DNA of 64,000 bases, taken from the NCBI RefSeq assembly GCF_019320115.1, contig NC_089594.1:23243086-23307085 (forward strand), in the 5' to 3' direction. The number at the start of each line of letters is the position of its first letter. The first letter of the stretch is position 1. Of this stretch, positions 45,401 to 56,374 are shown one piece after another. This DNA comes from Miscanthus floridulus (Eukaryota > Streptophyta > Magnoliopsida > Poales > Poaceae). A model generated the notes under the pieces. That model was not told the DNA's origin. It saw only the letters and a list, made by a program, of their open reading frames with translations, and did no database searches. A program made the position numbers and the translations under genes.

Positions 45401-47147
45401 GAGGATGCATTCATCACATCATACCATATCATACATGTCGTTATATATGCATCCACGATATCTTATTCCTTGATCATGCATATAGGATCGTCTAAGGGAA
45501 TAACTCTTTTGGAGTTCAATGAAGAAGAAGAGGAGGAACAGCAAAAGACACCTCAGGCCATAGCTCTAGAAGGATAGGAGCAAACTCTTGAAGACTTACC
45601 CAAGTGCCTAGACCACATGCTAACCTCTTTCCTCAAAGGCAAGCCCTAGAATATTCTAAGTCTCTCATGTTTTACAAAATATCACTTGAGTCCTTTATGT
45701 TTAATGCATTAGGTTATAAGAGTTGAATTAGAAACACTTGATGCATAGAATTACCTTGTCTAGATAAATATACCTTTAACCTTGTGTAAGTCCAGGATCG
45801 AATATATGCTTAGCCATGCTTAGATCGGTAGACATCGGATGATTTCCTATCACCTACGAGATATAGGTGGATACCGAAGCATGGTTGGCTATATTTGCTA
45901 TTGTAGAACAGAACCATGGGGTAATGTAACTAGAGACCGAGCGAAGTCTATGTGTAGGTTGACCCATGTGATGTCGTCTGTGCCAGTTAAGGATCGTACC
46001 GTTGTTGGAACTTTTGTTGAGATTGAACGCATGCCTCTCACTTAGCTGGCTGGATAACTCATTCTGACCGTGAAGCTGAGTAACTCAACTCAGGTTGGGC
46101 CCCATTCTGTAAAAGTACGCACTCTGGATGGTAGTAAGGATGTGCGGGGAGCCAGACGTGAGCCTAAGGGCAGGCCAGGCCTGAACGTCCTGATAGCTGG
46201 TTGTCCCTGATTGTGCGGCGCTGGGTGAACCCATAAAATGTGGACCGGAGTTGTACCAAAGGTGACCTAAGGTGACCGTTGATCCGGTCTGCCTGGGTTT
46301 GTGTTAGGAATAAATTTCTAGCTGGTTGTAATCGATTCGAATCGCCGTCTCTCCTGAACAGTGAGAAACTTAGCTAGCTCCAGCATCATAGTAACAGTAT
46401 TATGGAATGATAGTTATGATAAACATGAAATTATTATACCGGCTATGGTTACTATTGTATGCTACTAAATGATATACCATATGTTTGGCACAGGTTAGTT
46501 GCTAATCTAGAGATGAATAACTATAATTAACTTAATGACCGAATTATGAATGTACAACTAAAGTAGTCGTTTTTTATGCAAAATATTGTCAAGCTAGCTC
46601 CACTTATAAAGCCTTGCATAATCCTTGGAGTCACTTTATTTTTGGTTTATGATGGGTAGGTCTAGCTGAGTACCTTCTCGTACTCAGGGTTTTATTTTCA
46701 TTGTTGCAGATGGTACAGTTTATCATGGCTATTGCAAGAACTGCTTCTGTCCCGCTGTGGACGAGGAGCAAGCCCTTGGCAGGCATCTCTTATTAATCCC
46801 TCTCTTATGCTTTTGTGGAAGTGTGATCATGAGCTGGCACTATATTTAAACAATGTTGCAGTTGTTGGTTTCAAACTTTTAATTTGCTTCCGCTACTATT
46901 TTACCTAAATGTGGTTTGTAATAACTTTAATTCGTACTCTAATGGATGAACTGTATTTGTGAACTTTATGTAACGTGTGACATGTATGTTGAATCATGTA
47001 CGATCTTGGTTATATGTTGATGGTTAATCGAGACCCTTCGTGGTATTCAACGGACTACCGGGTTTATATGGGCTCAAGTATGACAGTGCGACCGCTTGTG
47101 GGCTGCCATTGTACTTGCACTCTTATAAATTAGTCGGTTCTACTATA
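42401..47147 (+). mobile_element. 4.75 kb LTR-like element (solo LTR candidate), copy 2
   Basis: Ends TATAACACCCCAGTGTT and GTCGGTTCTACTATA, decayed from TG..CA, with a perfect 5-bp duplication GGTAT (42396-42400, 47148-47152). Its left end aligns with the reverse complement of copy 1 (TGTAACACCCTAGGTGTT) and its right end with CTTATGATTTGGTCAGTTCT. Length is nearly equal to copy 1. No retroviral domains. It shares the 20-nt hairpin (46667-46686) and a TTGCAG acceptor followed by a short frame with GYCKNCFCPAVDEEQ. A GC-rich stretch (43050-44000) holds only unsupported frames. Confidence 0.8.
46667..46686 (+). other. Conserved hairpin in the 4.7 kb element
   Basis: TGAGTACCTTCTCGTACTCA has a 7-bp perfect stem and a 6-nt loop. 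It is identical, in inverse orientation, at 28571-28590 in copy 1, while most flanking sequence has diverged. It lies 22-24 bp upstream of a splice-acceptor-like TTGCAG. Confidence 0.7.
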
Positions 47148-47435
47148 GGTATACCTAGAGCTAGGGTTTTGTTTGGTTTGGAGCCTGGGCTGGTGGCTGC
47201 ACTAGTGGAGCCAACGTGTGGTGTGTGTTGGTTGTGTGTATAGACTGGGGTGTGTTCACCATTTCATTCAATCGGTCACCTTACCCCTTCGCCCGTACCC
47301 CTTAAAACCCCGTCCCCGTCAGCTTGACTCGGTCACCCGTTCACTCGCTCACCGCCCCCATTCATATCCCTCTCCCCATCCCCTCGCATTCTCCTCCCAT
47401 AAAGCCATCGTCGGCGAGCCACCCCATCCATGCAG

Positions 47436-48545
47436 ATGAGCGACAACGCCGCCACCACAGACTCCTTGGCTGTGCGCAATGGTGGCTCTGGTTGCAACTG
47501 TACCTCGCATTTAGCGTCTCCTCTCTGTTCCCCATCGGGTAGCCACACGGTAAGGAGTAACGAAGAGGACTCTGGTGACTCATCGGACAACGACAATAAT
47601 AGTGACTAGGTAGCCGCATCCGAGGTATACATTCGTTCTCCTTTTCTTGTTCTACCCTAGGGTTTTACCTGAAGTGGCCAAAACACAATTTTTTTCATGT
47701 AATCTATTTCGATTGATCTTTTATACTGTAATCCACAAATGAATAAAGTTCTAGATACTCATTTCTGCTTGATTCATTACTCAAATTTAGGGTTTCCCCT
47801 AGTTGTTTGGCTATTGAACTTAATTGGTACCCAATTTAGGCCATTGATGAGTTAGGAACTCTATACAGTAGAGTAGATTGGATCCGAGATTGCGGGTTGA
47901 TTTTGCATTGGTTACCAATTTTAGTTTTTTACCCTTATGTCTATAGGGCAATAGCGACACCTCCATCCTTGATGTTGTCTATGAGCATGATTAGACTGGA
48001 ATGCACATCGTCAGGATTAGGAAGTGTGAGCATGGTTGTCACGCTGTCATGAAGAAATGTTGGGGGGAAGAACACTGGCAGGTGCTTCTTGGGTTGCCCA
48101 GTGGAGGTATTCTAAACACTTGTCCCTTTATTCTTGCAGTCCAGATTACAGTTGTTGCTATCGTACTAATATCTTGTTCTACTTGTCCTAGGAGGAGGGT
48201 GATCAGTGCCAATTTGTGGAGTGGTTGGATGAACCATGGCCGGAAAGGGTGTAGGAGAGCTTCAAGACGATGTGGAAGGAGCTCAAGGTAACCAGGCGCT
48301 ATGAAGCAAGGGCCAATGAAGCTTTGCATGACGCCCTGGAGACCAGTGACACTGCAACGCTAGCTCGAGTTGCATTACAGGATGAAGTGAATCACACCAA
48401 ACGTGTGGCTCAGCACATTTGTTGCATGTACTAGAGGAAGGTTGTTGTTGCTGTGATCGACAGGAGCAAGATGATGTATGTGATCTATTGCCTGCTTGGA
48501 GTGATCATCTTCCTAGTGGTTGCGCTCGTCATCAAGAACAACTGA
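47436..48545 (+). pseudogene. GRF-type zinc finger / tail-anchored protein pseudogene inside Harbinger
   Basis: Three exons fit GT-AG rules: 47436-47624, 47947-48106 and 48192-48545. Exon 1 is low-complexity and acidic (NEEDSGDSSDNDNNSD). Exons 2-3 encode a zf-GRF-like fold: RKCEHGCHAVMKKCWG, then, in the shifted frame, KNTGRCFLGCPVE, then EGDQCQFVEWLDEPWPE. The tail MMYVIYCLLGVIIFLVVALV is one membrane helix at the extreme C-terminus. Exon 2 is 160 bp, one base over a multiple of three, with the extra G in a run of six near 48062. Stops at 47607, 47992, 48252 and 48432 are all TAG. About 233 codons before decay. GRF domains bind nucleic acid; the role here is unknown. Confidence 0.65.
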
Positions 48546-49099
48546 TGGACAGGACCTGGACATGAAAATGGGGTTAAGTTATTTTGTTGATGGATCAATT
48601 TGTGATGGTGTCAGGCAGTCTTAGGTAGCTTCAGTAGTGTCATGGTGAACTGGATGGATGTTTGGTGCCAGGTCTTCGGTTGAACTTGGTTTGCCAGAAA
48701 TTGGCATCTTTTAATTGTGCTCATTTTAGTTTGTGGCAACTGAATGATGCTCGTCCTGGTAATGTAAATGGTCATTGAATGGTGTAGAAATGTGCTATAG
48801 GTAGCACTCTAGGCTCAAACTGATGCATGCCATGAAATGGCATATTTTGTTGCTGGTAATGTCAAGGCATTGGTGCTGCTTTCATGTAACTATTGCAGTA
48901 CTATGAAATGGAACCCAGATGTTAAGTTCTAAATGCTTATTAGTCATAAATGTTTGGAGTGCTTCCTAATTGCATTCAAATCTTAGCATTACACTTGTCT
49001 AGTTGTTCAATGATTCAAAATAGAACTTGGTTTTTTCATTACACTTGCACATACATGCATAGTACATACTACTTGTACAAATAATACGCCTACATAAGC

Positions 49100-49473
49100 A
49101 CAACTACGATCAGACAGCACAAGATGACGTCCTTAACATAGAATTGAAATCCTAGATTTTTCTTCTTATTGTCCTTGACAATAGGCTCTACAGCTGCTTT
49201 CTATTGTCCAGGGTCCTCGAGTTCGAGCTTCTTGAATTGTGCATAAGCCTCCTCATGCCTCCCTTCTTGTTGCATAACTGGAGTGAAGGTTACCTGGGTA
49301 ACCTGATACCTCGCGGTCACATTCCATCCACGTGGTATACACCCCAAGCTTGCAAAACTTGAACACAACATATAGAACTTCATGATTCTCACTGCATTGA
49401 CAAGTGAAAATACAAATCTCAGCACACAAGTAATCACATTTCTTAGATCAAGCACATGCACTGATAACTGCAT
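49100..49473 (-). pseudogene. Small ORF with C-terminal membrane helix, in Harbinger
   Basis: The minus-strand frame gives RGWNVTARYQVTQVTFTP, QQEGRHEEAYAQFKKLELED, then a TAG at 49201. It then continues KAAVEPIVKDNKKKNLGF and ends in FYVKDVILCCLIVVVLM before a stop near 49101. The TAG replaces a likely CAG. A single hydrophobic helix at the very end suggests a tail-anchored protein, like the GRF pseudogene it converges on. I do not recognise the family; it may be the last exon of a larger gene. Confidence 0.4.
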
Positions 49474-49699
49474 CTAGACATTCATAAAATCAAGCATTTA
49501 GCTGTTATAGATGGTTTCTCAAACATGCAGCTACATCGATAGAATCAAACACTCAGCTGCTCAATTGTATCACGATAGCTAACTAAATAGTTCCCAACTA
49601 TCATAATCTACCTAGAAATGGTTATTAAGTTCACTATTACATCACATGTAATTTGTCGAAATGGGTTCAACTGCCACACTGCTAGCATTCCATCGTAGC

Positions 49700-50691
49700 T
49701 TCACTTGTTTACTAGAAGGCCATCTGAGCCCTAACCTTAGCCAGATGTGTATTGATCCACAGCTCCTTGTCAAATGGCGACATCCCCACGAAGACCAATG
49801 CCAAGGCCTTGTGATCCATCAGGTAGTTGAGGCACACCATCAAGTCACTCTTGGCGAAGTTTGGGCAACCCATTACTGCTTCATAAATCCCTAGAGCGGC
49901 CTCAGCGTGGTTTCCTGCACTTATAGCAACACCAAGCCCCCAGACAACATCTGTCACTCCACTCAGCAGGGCTGCATCTTCTTCATTGAGAACCCTCTTC
50001 CTCTTGCCTAACTTCTTGTCTTCCTGCTTCTCCTTGTGTGAAGGCCCATCTTCTTTGGTAGGAGCAAATCAGCTTTCAGGTCAATGCTTTCTGCCTTAGC
50101 TGGTTGTCCAAGTGCTTCATTGGAACCCATTGCAAACCTACCTGTTGCAACACCAGAGCCAAACACTATCTGCATGAAGTGGTAGTTGACAATCAGCACA
50201 TTTAGAAACTTGTCATCCTTGGCGTGATCCTACACAAGTGAAAATAGTTAGAAAACAATAGTAATAACAGTAGCAAATCTCTGAAAAGCTGATAGTAGAC
50301 AATTCATATAAATTGATGTTACCTTGACATGGCCATGGTAATGTTTAGGATCTAGGGTAATCATGTAATGGTCCTCATCCCAGTTTGTGCCACTCAACTC
50401 CTTCAACCTACATACTTTAACCCATTTAGTATGCCATTTGCGCAAGTGATTGTACACCTATGTCGCGGTCACTGACTGCTGAATGAAGGCATGCAGATCC
50501 TTGGCAACAGCATTGACATGAAAGTCTTTGAACCCCTTGTTAGTCCTCACCCCTTCTGCCACTAGATTTGAAAACTTCTGCAGGATATGGGTAGACATCA
50601 GTGGCGTCCAATTCAGACGATGTGGTGCACCATTGCCTTGCTGTGTAGAAAGGACCTCTTGCACCTCGTGCACCTCTTCCCCATGGTTCAT
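49700..50691 (-). pseudogene. Harbinger ORF1, Myb/SANT-like DNA-binding protein
   Basis: Exon 1 (50691 to about 50322) encodes LNWTPLMSTHILQKFSNLVA, GFKDFHVNAVAKDLHAFI and VYNHLRKWHTKWVKVCRLKE, a trihelix Myb/SANT-like domain (PF12776-type), followed by GTNWDEDHYMITLDPKHY. A GT-AG intron (about 50230-50321) leads to DDKFLNVLIVNYHFMQIVFG. After a frame change near 50010-50020 come KRKRVLNEEDAALLSGVTDV and a C-terminal helical region ending at 49712. One TAG at 50458 interrupts the Myb domain. In Harbinger elements this protein binds the ends and helps import the transposase into the nucleus. Confidence 0.8.
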
Positions 50692-51152
50692 CTAAACCTC
50701 TTCCCCAAATATGTGGAAACCATTCATACCAGCCATAGCTAACACAAATATAAATAGTACATCCAATAGAACAGTAAAGGATGCACAAACAAAATCAAAT
50801 TTATGGCAAGACAAAGGTTTGCATCATTGTTGACATTACAGAGCAAATACCAAATGACAAAGGTAGCAAACATTGTTTCGAATATAGACCAAATAGCAAA
50901 TGACTAAGGTAGCAGACATTGTTCACATTACAGAACAAATAGCAAATGTTAAAAGTGGTAAACAAAGTTCAGATTACAAAGGCATCATTGCCTTATGGAA
51001 TGGTCTCAGTTCTACATATTTTTGGCACATTAGGTCTACAAGCCATACTGCTAATTTAACATATACTAATTTGGCCCATTCCTAGTCTGCCACATCTGTT
51101 GCGCCCATTCATCTCTCTTAGTAGCCCAAGCATTGTTATCAATGACATTGTC

Positions 51153-52431
51153 TTAGGGTCTAGCCTGATTTGTTGGATTGGCCTCCCATTCAGACTCAAG
51201 TGGGACAACTTCATCATGGCCAAACCTAAGTATCCAGTTATGGAGGATACAACAGGCTAATACTAGCTTCACTTGGGTTTTGTAAGGATGGAAAGGCTTG
51301 TTGTATAATATCCTAAACCTATTCTTCAATGCCCTAAATGCCCTTTCAACTGTAACCCTCAAGGAAGAATGCCTCAGGTTGAAGAGCTCTCTTGGATTCT
51401 GTGGGCTTCTAACACCATACTCCCTAAGATGGTATCTTGTGCCTCGGTAGGGTGGAAGGAACCCAGGCCTGATAGCATACCCGGCATCTATAAGAAAAAA
51501 CTTCCCTAGACAGAATGAAAGAGGAGAAAAATTAGAACTTTGAACAAGGACCTAAAGGACCATGGTTGATAGATTAATTCTGATGCTTATACCTTGTGGA
51601 ACCCAAAGACCATCATCCCTTTCCAAGGCATCACCCAGTATGCGAGCGTCATGAGCAGATCCTTCCCAACCCACCAACACATAAGTGGATCTCATATCAA
51701 AATCCACGACTGCTAGGACATTCTGGGTGGTTGTGTGTTTCCTCCCCATGAAAGTTGCCCTGTGCCTTTTAGGAACTCGTGCAAGCACATGAGTTCCATC
51801 AATTGCACCCACACAATCCTAGAGAAATAAGAAAGTATATGAACAAGGACATCCTACAATGAAGTATGAACTTAGGTGAAGCAAAGAACTCCAACCTTGA
51901 AGAATGGGTTCCACTTCCTGCTGTTGTTTATTTTCGGGTGGACTGCACTAGATGGTGGCACAATCATCTCATTCCTTAATTCACCTACTGCATATAGGAC
52001 TTCATGAAAGTATCTGCTGATGGTTTCTAGAGAATGCATAAAGAGGGGTTCGATAACCTGAATCTCTGGTTATGACCTACAACTAGCAGAAACATTGCAA
52101 CTTGTTCTTCAATGTTGCTATTGATGCTGTCCCTAAGCAATGCCCTGTTGCGGAACAAATCGTAGAGCTGGAAGAAGGGGGCTCTCCTCATCCTAAGAAC
52201 CTCGACACAACGACGATCATCGCTATGGTAGATGAACCTAAGGTTGCTGGCCCTTTCTTGGTCTCTGGCAGTCGTAGGTCCATAGGTAATTCCTCTTGTA
52301 GAGGTCAACATTCGCCTGAATCTGACAAACATCCAGGCAGAGATCACTATGACCAAGGCTGCGCCCCTAATGATAAGCTGCCGACGCCCAGTTTCACGAT
52401 CCATGACGCTAAACAAGAAATGGGACATCAA
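51153..52431 (-). CDS. PIF/Harbinger DDE transposase (DDE_Tnp_4), nearly intact
   Basis: Nuclease of the element. Likely start 52404 (MDRETGRRQ). N-terminal helices YHSDDRRCVEVLRMRRAPF and NIEEQVAMFLLVVGHNQRF; one frame change near 52055, then HSLETISRYFHEVLYAVGEL. Introns fit GT-AG (about 51819-51905 and 51506-51592). Catalytic residues are present: Asp in VGAIDGTHVLARVP, Asp in FFLIDAGYAIRPGFLPPYRG and Glu in VTVERAFRALKNRF. Also QNVLAVVDFDMRSTYVLVGW, EGSAHDARIL and CCILHNWILRFG. No nonsense codons, unlike the neighbouring genes. The single frameshift is the only visible defect and could be a sequencing error. Confidence 0.85.
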
Positions 52432-53207
52432 TTAGTAAGACATGGACCCCAAATCGATGGATCGGCTGCGTCACCACATGGTGCGCCACCTAGATCCGTA
52501 AAGAAATCAATGACTTTACCAACAAATCAGAACAAACTAGGGTTTGGGTAACCAAATACTTGAACGTTTACAGCAGTATGACTCGAACCCTAACCAATTT
52601 CTAGGACCGGCTGCGACACCAAGTGGTGCGCCGCCCAGATCCGCAAGTATCATCGACCAAACACATAAAGCTTAGCAAAGAAATGGAACGAAATCGCCCT
52701 TACTGTGTGCGAAAGGTACTGAAAACAACACGCAAACAAAAAGAGACGAACGAGAAGGGATTGAGGCCTCATACCACGGACCTTCGGGCCTTACCAGCAA
52801 CGCTGACGGAGTTCATCGCCGCCGCCGGCACACCAAGAAATGGAAGACAGTGTGGGCGAGAAAGCGAGAGAGCGAGAGGGCGAGAGTGCGAGCGAGAGTG
52901 GCGCCTGAGTGGAGAGGTGAGTGAACAGTTACCTAAAACCCTAGTCGGGCGGTGAGAGCTCGCTTATATACGGTGGCCAGCCCAGGGCACCCGGGTCCCA
53001 CCTCCTTACGCGCGGGCGGAGCTGGGCCGAGCCTGGCTCCAGGAAAACGGCCGATTCGGCCGTTCGACTCTGGCCAAGCTCTGGGAGTACGTCTGGCTCT
53101 AGTTAGCCAGGCCCCAACCCATCTACAAGCAACCAAACAAGCAAAAGCTGGCTCTAGGAATCAGGCCATGGGTTGAGCACCCAACCAAACACATCCGATA
53201 TGATGTA

Positions 53208-53452
53208 CTCCCTACTTCCAGAAAAGAATGCAATTATGTGAAACGTGCCGATCAAACTAGCCCAACTTCAACCAAGTATATGGTAAACAGTATTAGCATT
53301 TATGTCTCAAAAAATATTTATTATCAAAATATATTCTATAACTAATCTAATGATACTTATTTTGTCTTATTAATGTTAGTACATTTTCATATAATTTTAG
53401 TTAAATTTGAAATTGCTTGACTTCTTGAAATATGATAATTGAACGGAGTGAG
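53208..53452. mobile_element. Stowaway-like MITE
   Basis: Starts CTCCCTACTTCCAGAAAAGA and ends TTGAACGGAGTGAG, inverted variants of the Stowaway terminus CTCCCTCCGT. TA at 53206-53207 and 53453-53454 is the expected 2-bp duplication. AT-rich, non-coding, about 245 bp. It abuts the Harbinger right end. Confidence 0.75.
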
Positions 53453-53454
53453 TA

Positions 53455-53829
53455 CCTACTGTACGTGCGTGAGCAGCGATCTCCAACTTGGCGGCTTCTT
53501 TTTCTGTCCAAAACGACAAAAGCAAAAGCTTCAACTTGCGCCTTTCTGCATGTCACGGGTGTGTGTACACAACATGCATCAGTTATCTGATTTCCGGCCA
53601 CCCCGGTCTCCCAATCAGGCGTTAAATCGGTGGAAAACCTTCGGTATTTGCTTGCCTGCTGCTTGAAGATTTCATTTTTATTATTAGTACCATGCACCCG
53701 GCCGCGGGTATATATATTGGCCAAGGCACTACTCAAGTTTCGGTTTTGTTACCACAATTGTCCGGCGATGACGCTTATATATATATGTGACGCCGTCAAT
53801 GCATGCCAAACCAATCGGAATCGTTTTAA
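53455..53829. other. Intergenic, no recognised gene
   Basis: Nothing supported beyond short frames in AT-rich DNA. Confidence 0.4.
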
Positions 53830-54690
53830 ATGAAGAAAAAGCAAGTACCCCAGATGTTCTATGCAGTTCATGCACAACTTCTGCTTGTACCCCAGATTGC
53901 AAAATTGTTCTGGCAGGAAGTTCAGACAATGACAGGTGCGAAACTGCCTCGGCTGCATCCTGCATCGTGGGCGACTGATCTCCTGCTATCTGAGGTTTGC
54001 AGCGACAAGAATCGATGCATCTTCATCATTGGTATGTATGCCCTATGGATGCAAAGGAACTCTCGCCGCCAAGGTGAAGCTGTGAAACCGATCAGGTTAG
54101 CCGTTCAATGGGCCATCGACACAGCGTATGACCTCTGGCTACTCAGCACGCCTCAGCAGCAGACGGTCTCACAGCGAACTGCTGCAGCTTGGCGACTGCC
54201 ACCAGAGGGCTGGTTCAAGTGCAATACTGACGGAGCTTTTTATCCACAACGGGGGCGGGGAGCAACTGGAGCTGTACTCCGTGGCCACACCGGTATTTTC
54301 AATGCAGGATGTGCACGGTGTTACCCCCATGGCCTGGATGCTCTAACCATGGAGGCCCTAGCCTTCAGAGGGCGTGATTCTTGCAAAGGATAAGGGAGTA
54401 CAGCGGCTACAACTTGAAACCGACAGCCAAGAATTGGTGAAGCTTTGGAGGCTGGGGCGAATCAACGATCTCGGCCGGATCTCACCAATCATCAGGGAAA
54501 CTCGAGAGCTTTGTTTATCTTTTCATGCTTTTGAATTGATGTATTCTAGTAGAATTTGTAACCGAGTTGCTCATACACTTGCTAAGCAGGTTTCCGGGGA
54601 CAACAGGATGGTAGAGTGGCAATGTGCTCCATATTGTGCTGCTCACCTGGTTACCGCTGATTGTAACCCTGATGTTTTCATGCAGGCCTG
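53830..54690 (+). pseudogene. LINE-type reverse transcriptase tail with RNase H (RVT_3) domain
   Basis: The first part has AKLFWQEVQTMTGAKLPRLH and CIFIIGMYALWMQRNSRRQG, the region after the zinc-binding end (zf-RVT) of plant L1-like polyproteins. It is followed by LPPEGWFKCNTDGAF, GATGAVLRGHTGIF, ALTMEALAFR and, after a 2-base frame change near 54370, RLQLETDSQELVKLWR and RICNRVAHTLAKQ. The acidic RNase H residues Asp (TDGAF), Glu (MEAL) and Asp (ETDS) are visible. No RT or endonuclease is present upstream, so it is a 5'-truncated copy or a stray RNase H gene. It ends just before the poly(G) run. Confidence 0.8.
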
Positions 54691-54698
54691 GCCCGGCC

Positions 54699-54700
<2 letters not shown>

Positions 54701-54730
<30 letters not shown>
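54701..54730. repeat. Poly(G) run, 30 bases
   Basis: Thirty consecutive G after GCCCGGCCCC. It would form G-quadruplex structures and is difficult to sequence, so its length may be uncertain. Confidence 0.95.
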
Positions 54731-54731
<1 letters not shown>

Positions 54732-55870
54732 GCTATACTATTAGCTATAGCTGGTATACGTACTCCGGTCCGATCCAATAGGAAATATGTACATGGCCCC
54801 ATAAAGGAAATAGCAGGAGCGCTATACGCGAGAGGAAGAGTCGTTCGATTTCCCTTCCGCCGCGGCTGCTCTCCTTCGTGGCTCGGAAAAATGGCTGGTG
54901 CTGATTTGTTATGAGAGAAAAATATTGTTATTTTGCTAAAACGGTACGGCTGATAAGTTGAAGCGAACAGAGCCACATGTAACTGATATACTATTAGTTA
55001 TAGCTGGTACACGCACCTCGCAGGCCGGCCACGCGTGGCTACTCCGCTCACTCGCTGCGCCCGGCGAGCCAAGCGAGTACGACCCTAGGAGTGTACCAGA
55101 CGTCCTCAAGTCCATACGTGTTCAGGTAAAGTGCTATGCCCAATTGCCCATATTCCTGGCCTAAGCCCCTTTGTTGATTGTTTAATCAATGTTTAATTTG
55201 CCTAATTGCCTTTGCCTCCGGTCGTTATTCTTTAGAACCTCTTCTATGATTTTAATTTGGGATGGTACTTACTAATTTCTAATTTTCTAGCGTCCTCATG
55301 TTACCAAAATGCATGCATTTAGAAGTGAAAATAGAAAAAAAGACATAGATATAATTTTTATGCATATCATTATAATTAAAACGAATGGCTCATCTTTCCT
55401 GCTTTGCTCCAAGCCTATAAATTGACAGGACCGGGCCTGGTTTCACGAGTAATGAAAGTCTAAAGTCGCAAAAGAAAAAAAAAAACTTCTGCTTGTAAAA
55501 AAACAATTCGTACAGCACACTTTTTAAATGCCTACCGTGTGCTGTGAGGGATGTAACTATTTATTATATACTAGTAGTACAGTATGGACTATGAAGAAAT
55601 GCCACTATATTATACGAGTACCAAGTAGGCCCCAGCCGTCCCCAACCGAAGCGTCCCTGCTCCGTTGGCTCCGGCGGCCCTCTCGCACTAGGACGACGAA
55701 TCAACGCCCCGCGCAACCCATGGCGTGATGCAGCTCCGGAGCTCAGCAGCACCCGGCGAATGGCGGCGCGGCGATGGAGCCAAGAGAGAGGCCAGCCGAG
55801 ATGCAACCAGCAGCACTGTTTCCGTACAGTACTCGTACGACAGTGGCACGAGAGGTGCAGTAATAACTAC
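54731..55870. other. Intergenic, no recognised gene
   Basis: Contains two related phrases, CTATACTATTAGCTATAGCTGGTA (54733-54756) and ATACTATTAGTTATAGCTGGTA (54988-55009), which may be ends of a small undefined repeat. Otherwise no gene or RNA feature is supported. Confidence 0.4.
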
Positions 55871-55873
55871 TAC

Positions 55874-56116
55874 GGCCTCGTTTAGATTGTGGAAAAATTT
55901 CAAACCGATGAATAGTAGCACTTTCGTCTTATTTGACAAATATTGTCCAATCGTGGATCAACTAGGCCCAAAAGATTCATCTCGTGATTTCGAACTAAAC
56001 TGTGCAATTAGTTATTTTTTTTACCTACATTTAATACTCCATGCAAGCGGCTAAAAATTGATGTGACGGAGAGAGAGTGAAAAAACTTGGAATTTGGATG
56101 GCATCTAAACAAGGCA
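55874..56116. mobile_element. MITE in the transporter promoter
   Basis: GGCCTCGTTTAGATTG to GGCATCTAAACAAGGCA with a 3-bp duplication TAC (55871-55873, 56117-56119). Same family as the copies at 21 and 3024. It ends about 260 bp upstream of the TATA box of the amino acid transporter gene. Confidence 0.82.
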
Positions 56117-56374
56117 TACTACTACGTAGCAGGTGGTAGGATCCGTGTCCTCGGCGTCACACACACGTGAGTCCCATGCCCGATGGATCCCTCTCGGGTG
56201 TACGGAGTAGTACAGAGGTTGTTTACTGTCCGCGGCCATGCGAGAAAAAAAAACTTGGGCAGCCACGTAAAGAGAGTCGTCGTCTGGCTGTTAGTACGTG
56301 TGTGTCACAGAAAACTAGTTGGTTCCGCTTCCTCACCACCCGTGCCCGCCCCCCTCCCGCCGCCCCGCCTCTTC

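Larger units (their letters stand above)
42292..53196 (-). mobile_element. PIF/Harbinger element, four gene-like units, interrupted by a 4.75 kb insertion
   Basis: Terminal repeats GGGTGTGTTTGGTTTG (42292-42307) and, inverted, GGATGTGTTTGGTTGG (53181-53196). Subterminal GGCCTGGCT and TTGTTTGGTT motifs recur at both ends. Flanks are TAT and GAT or similar, so the 3-bp duplication is imperfect. Without the inserted LTR-like element it is about 6.15 kb. Contents: GRF zinc-finger/TM pseudogene (+, 47436-48545), small hydrophobic-tail ORF (-, 49100-49473), Myb/SANT ORF1 (-, 49700-50691) and DDE transposase (-, 51153-52404). The last two are the standard autonomous Harbinger gene pair; the first two are not. 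Confidence 0.8.

Noticed and set aside
54702..54781. Poly-Gly frame through the G run
   Set aside because: Artefact of the homopolymer.
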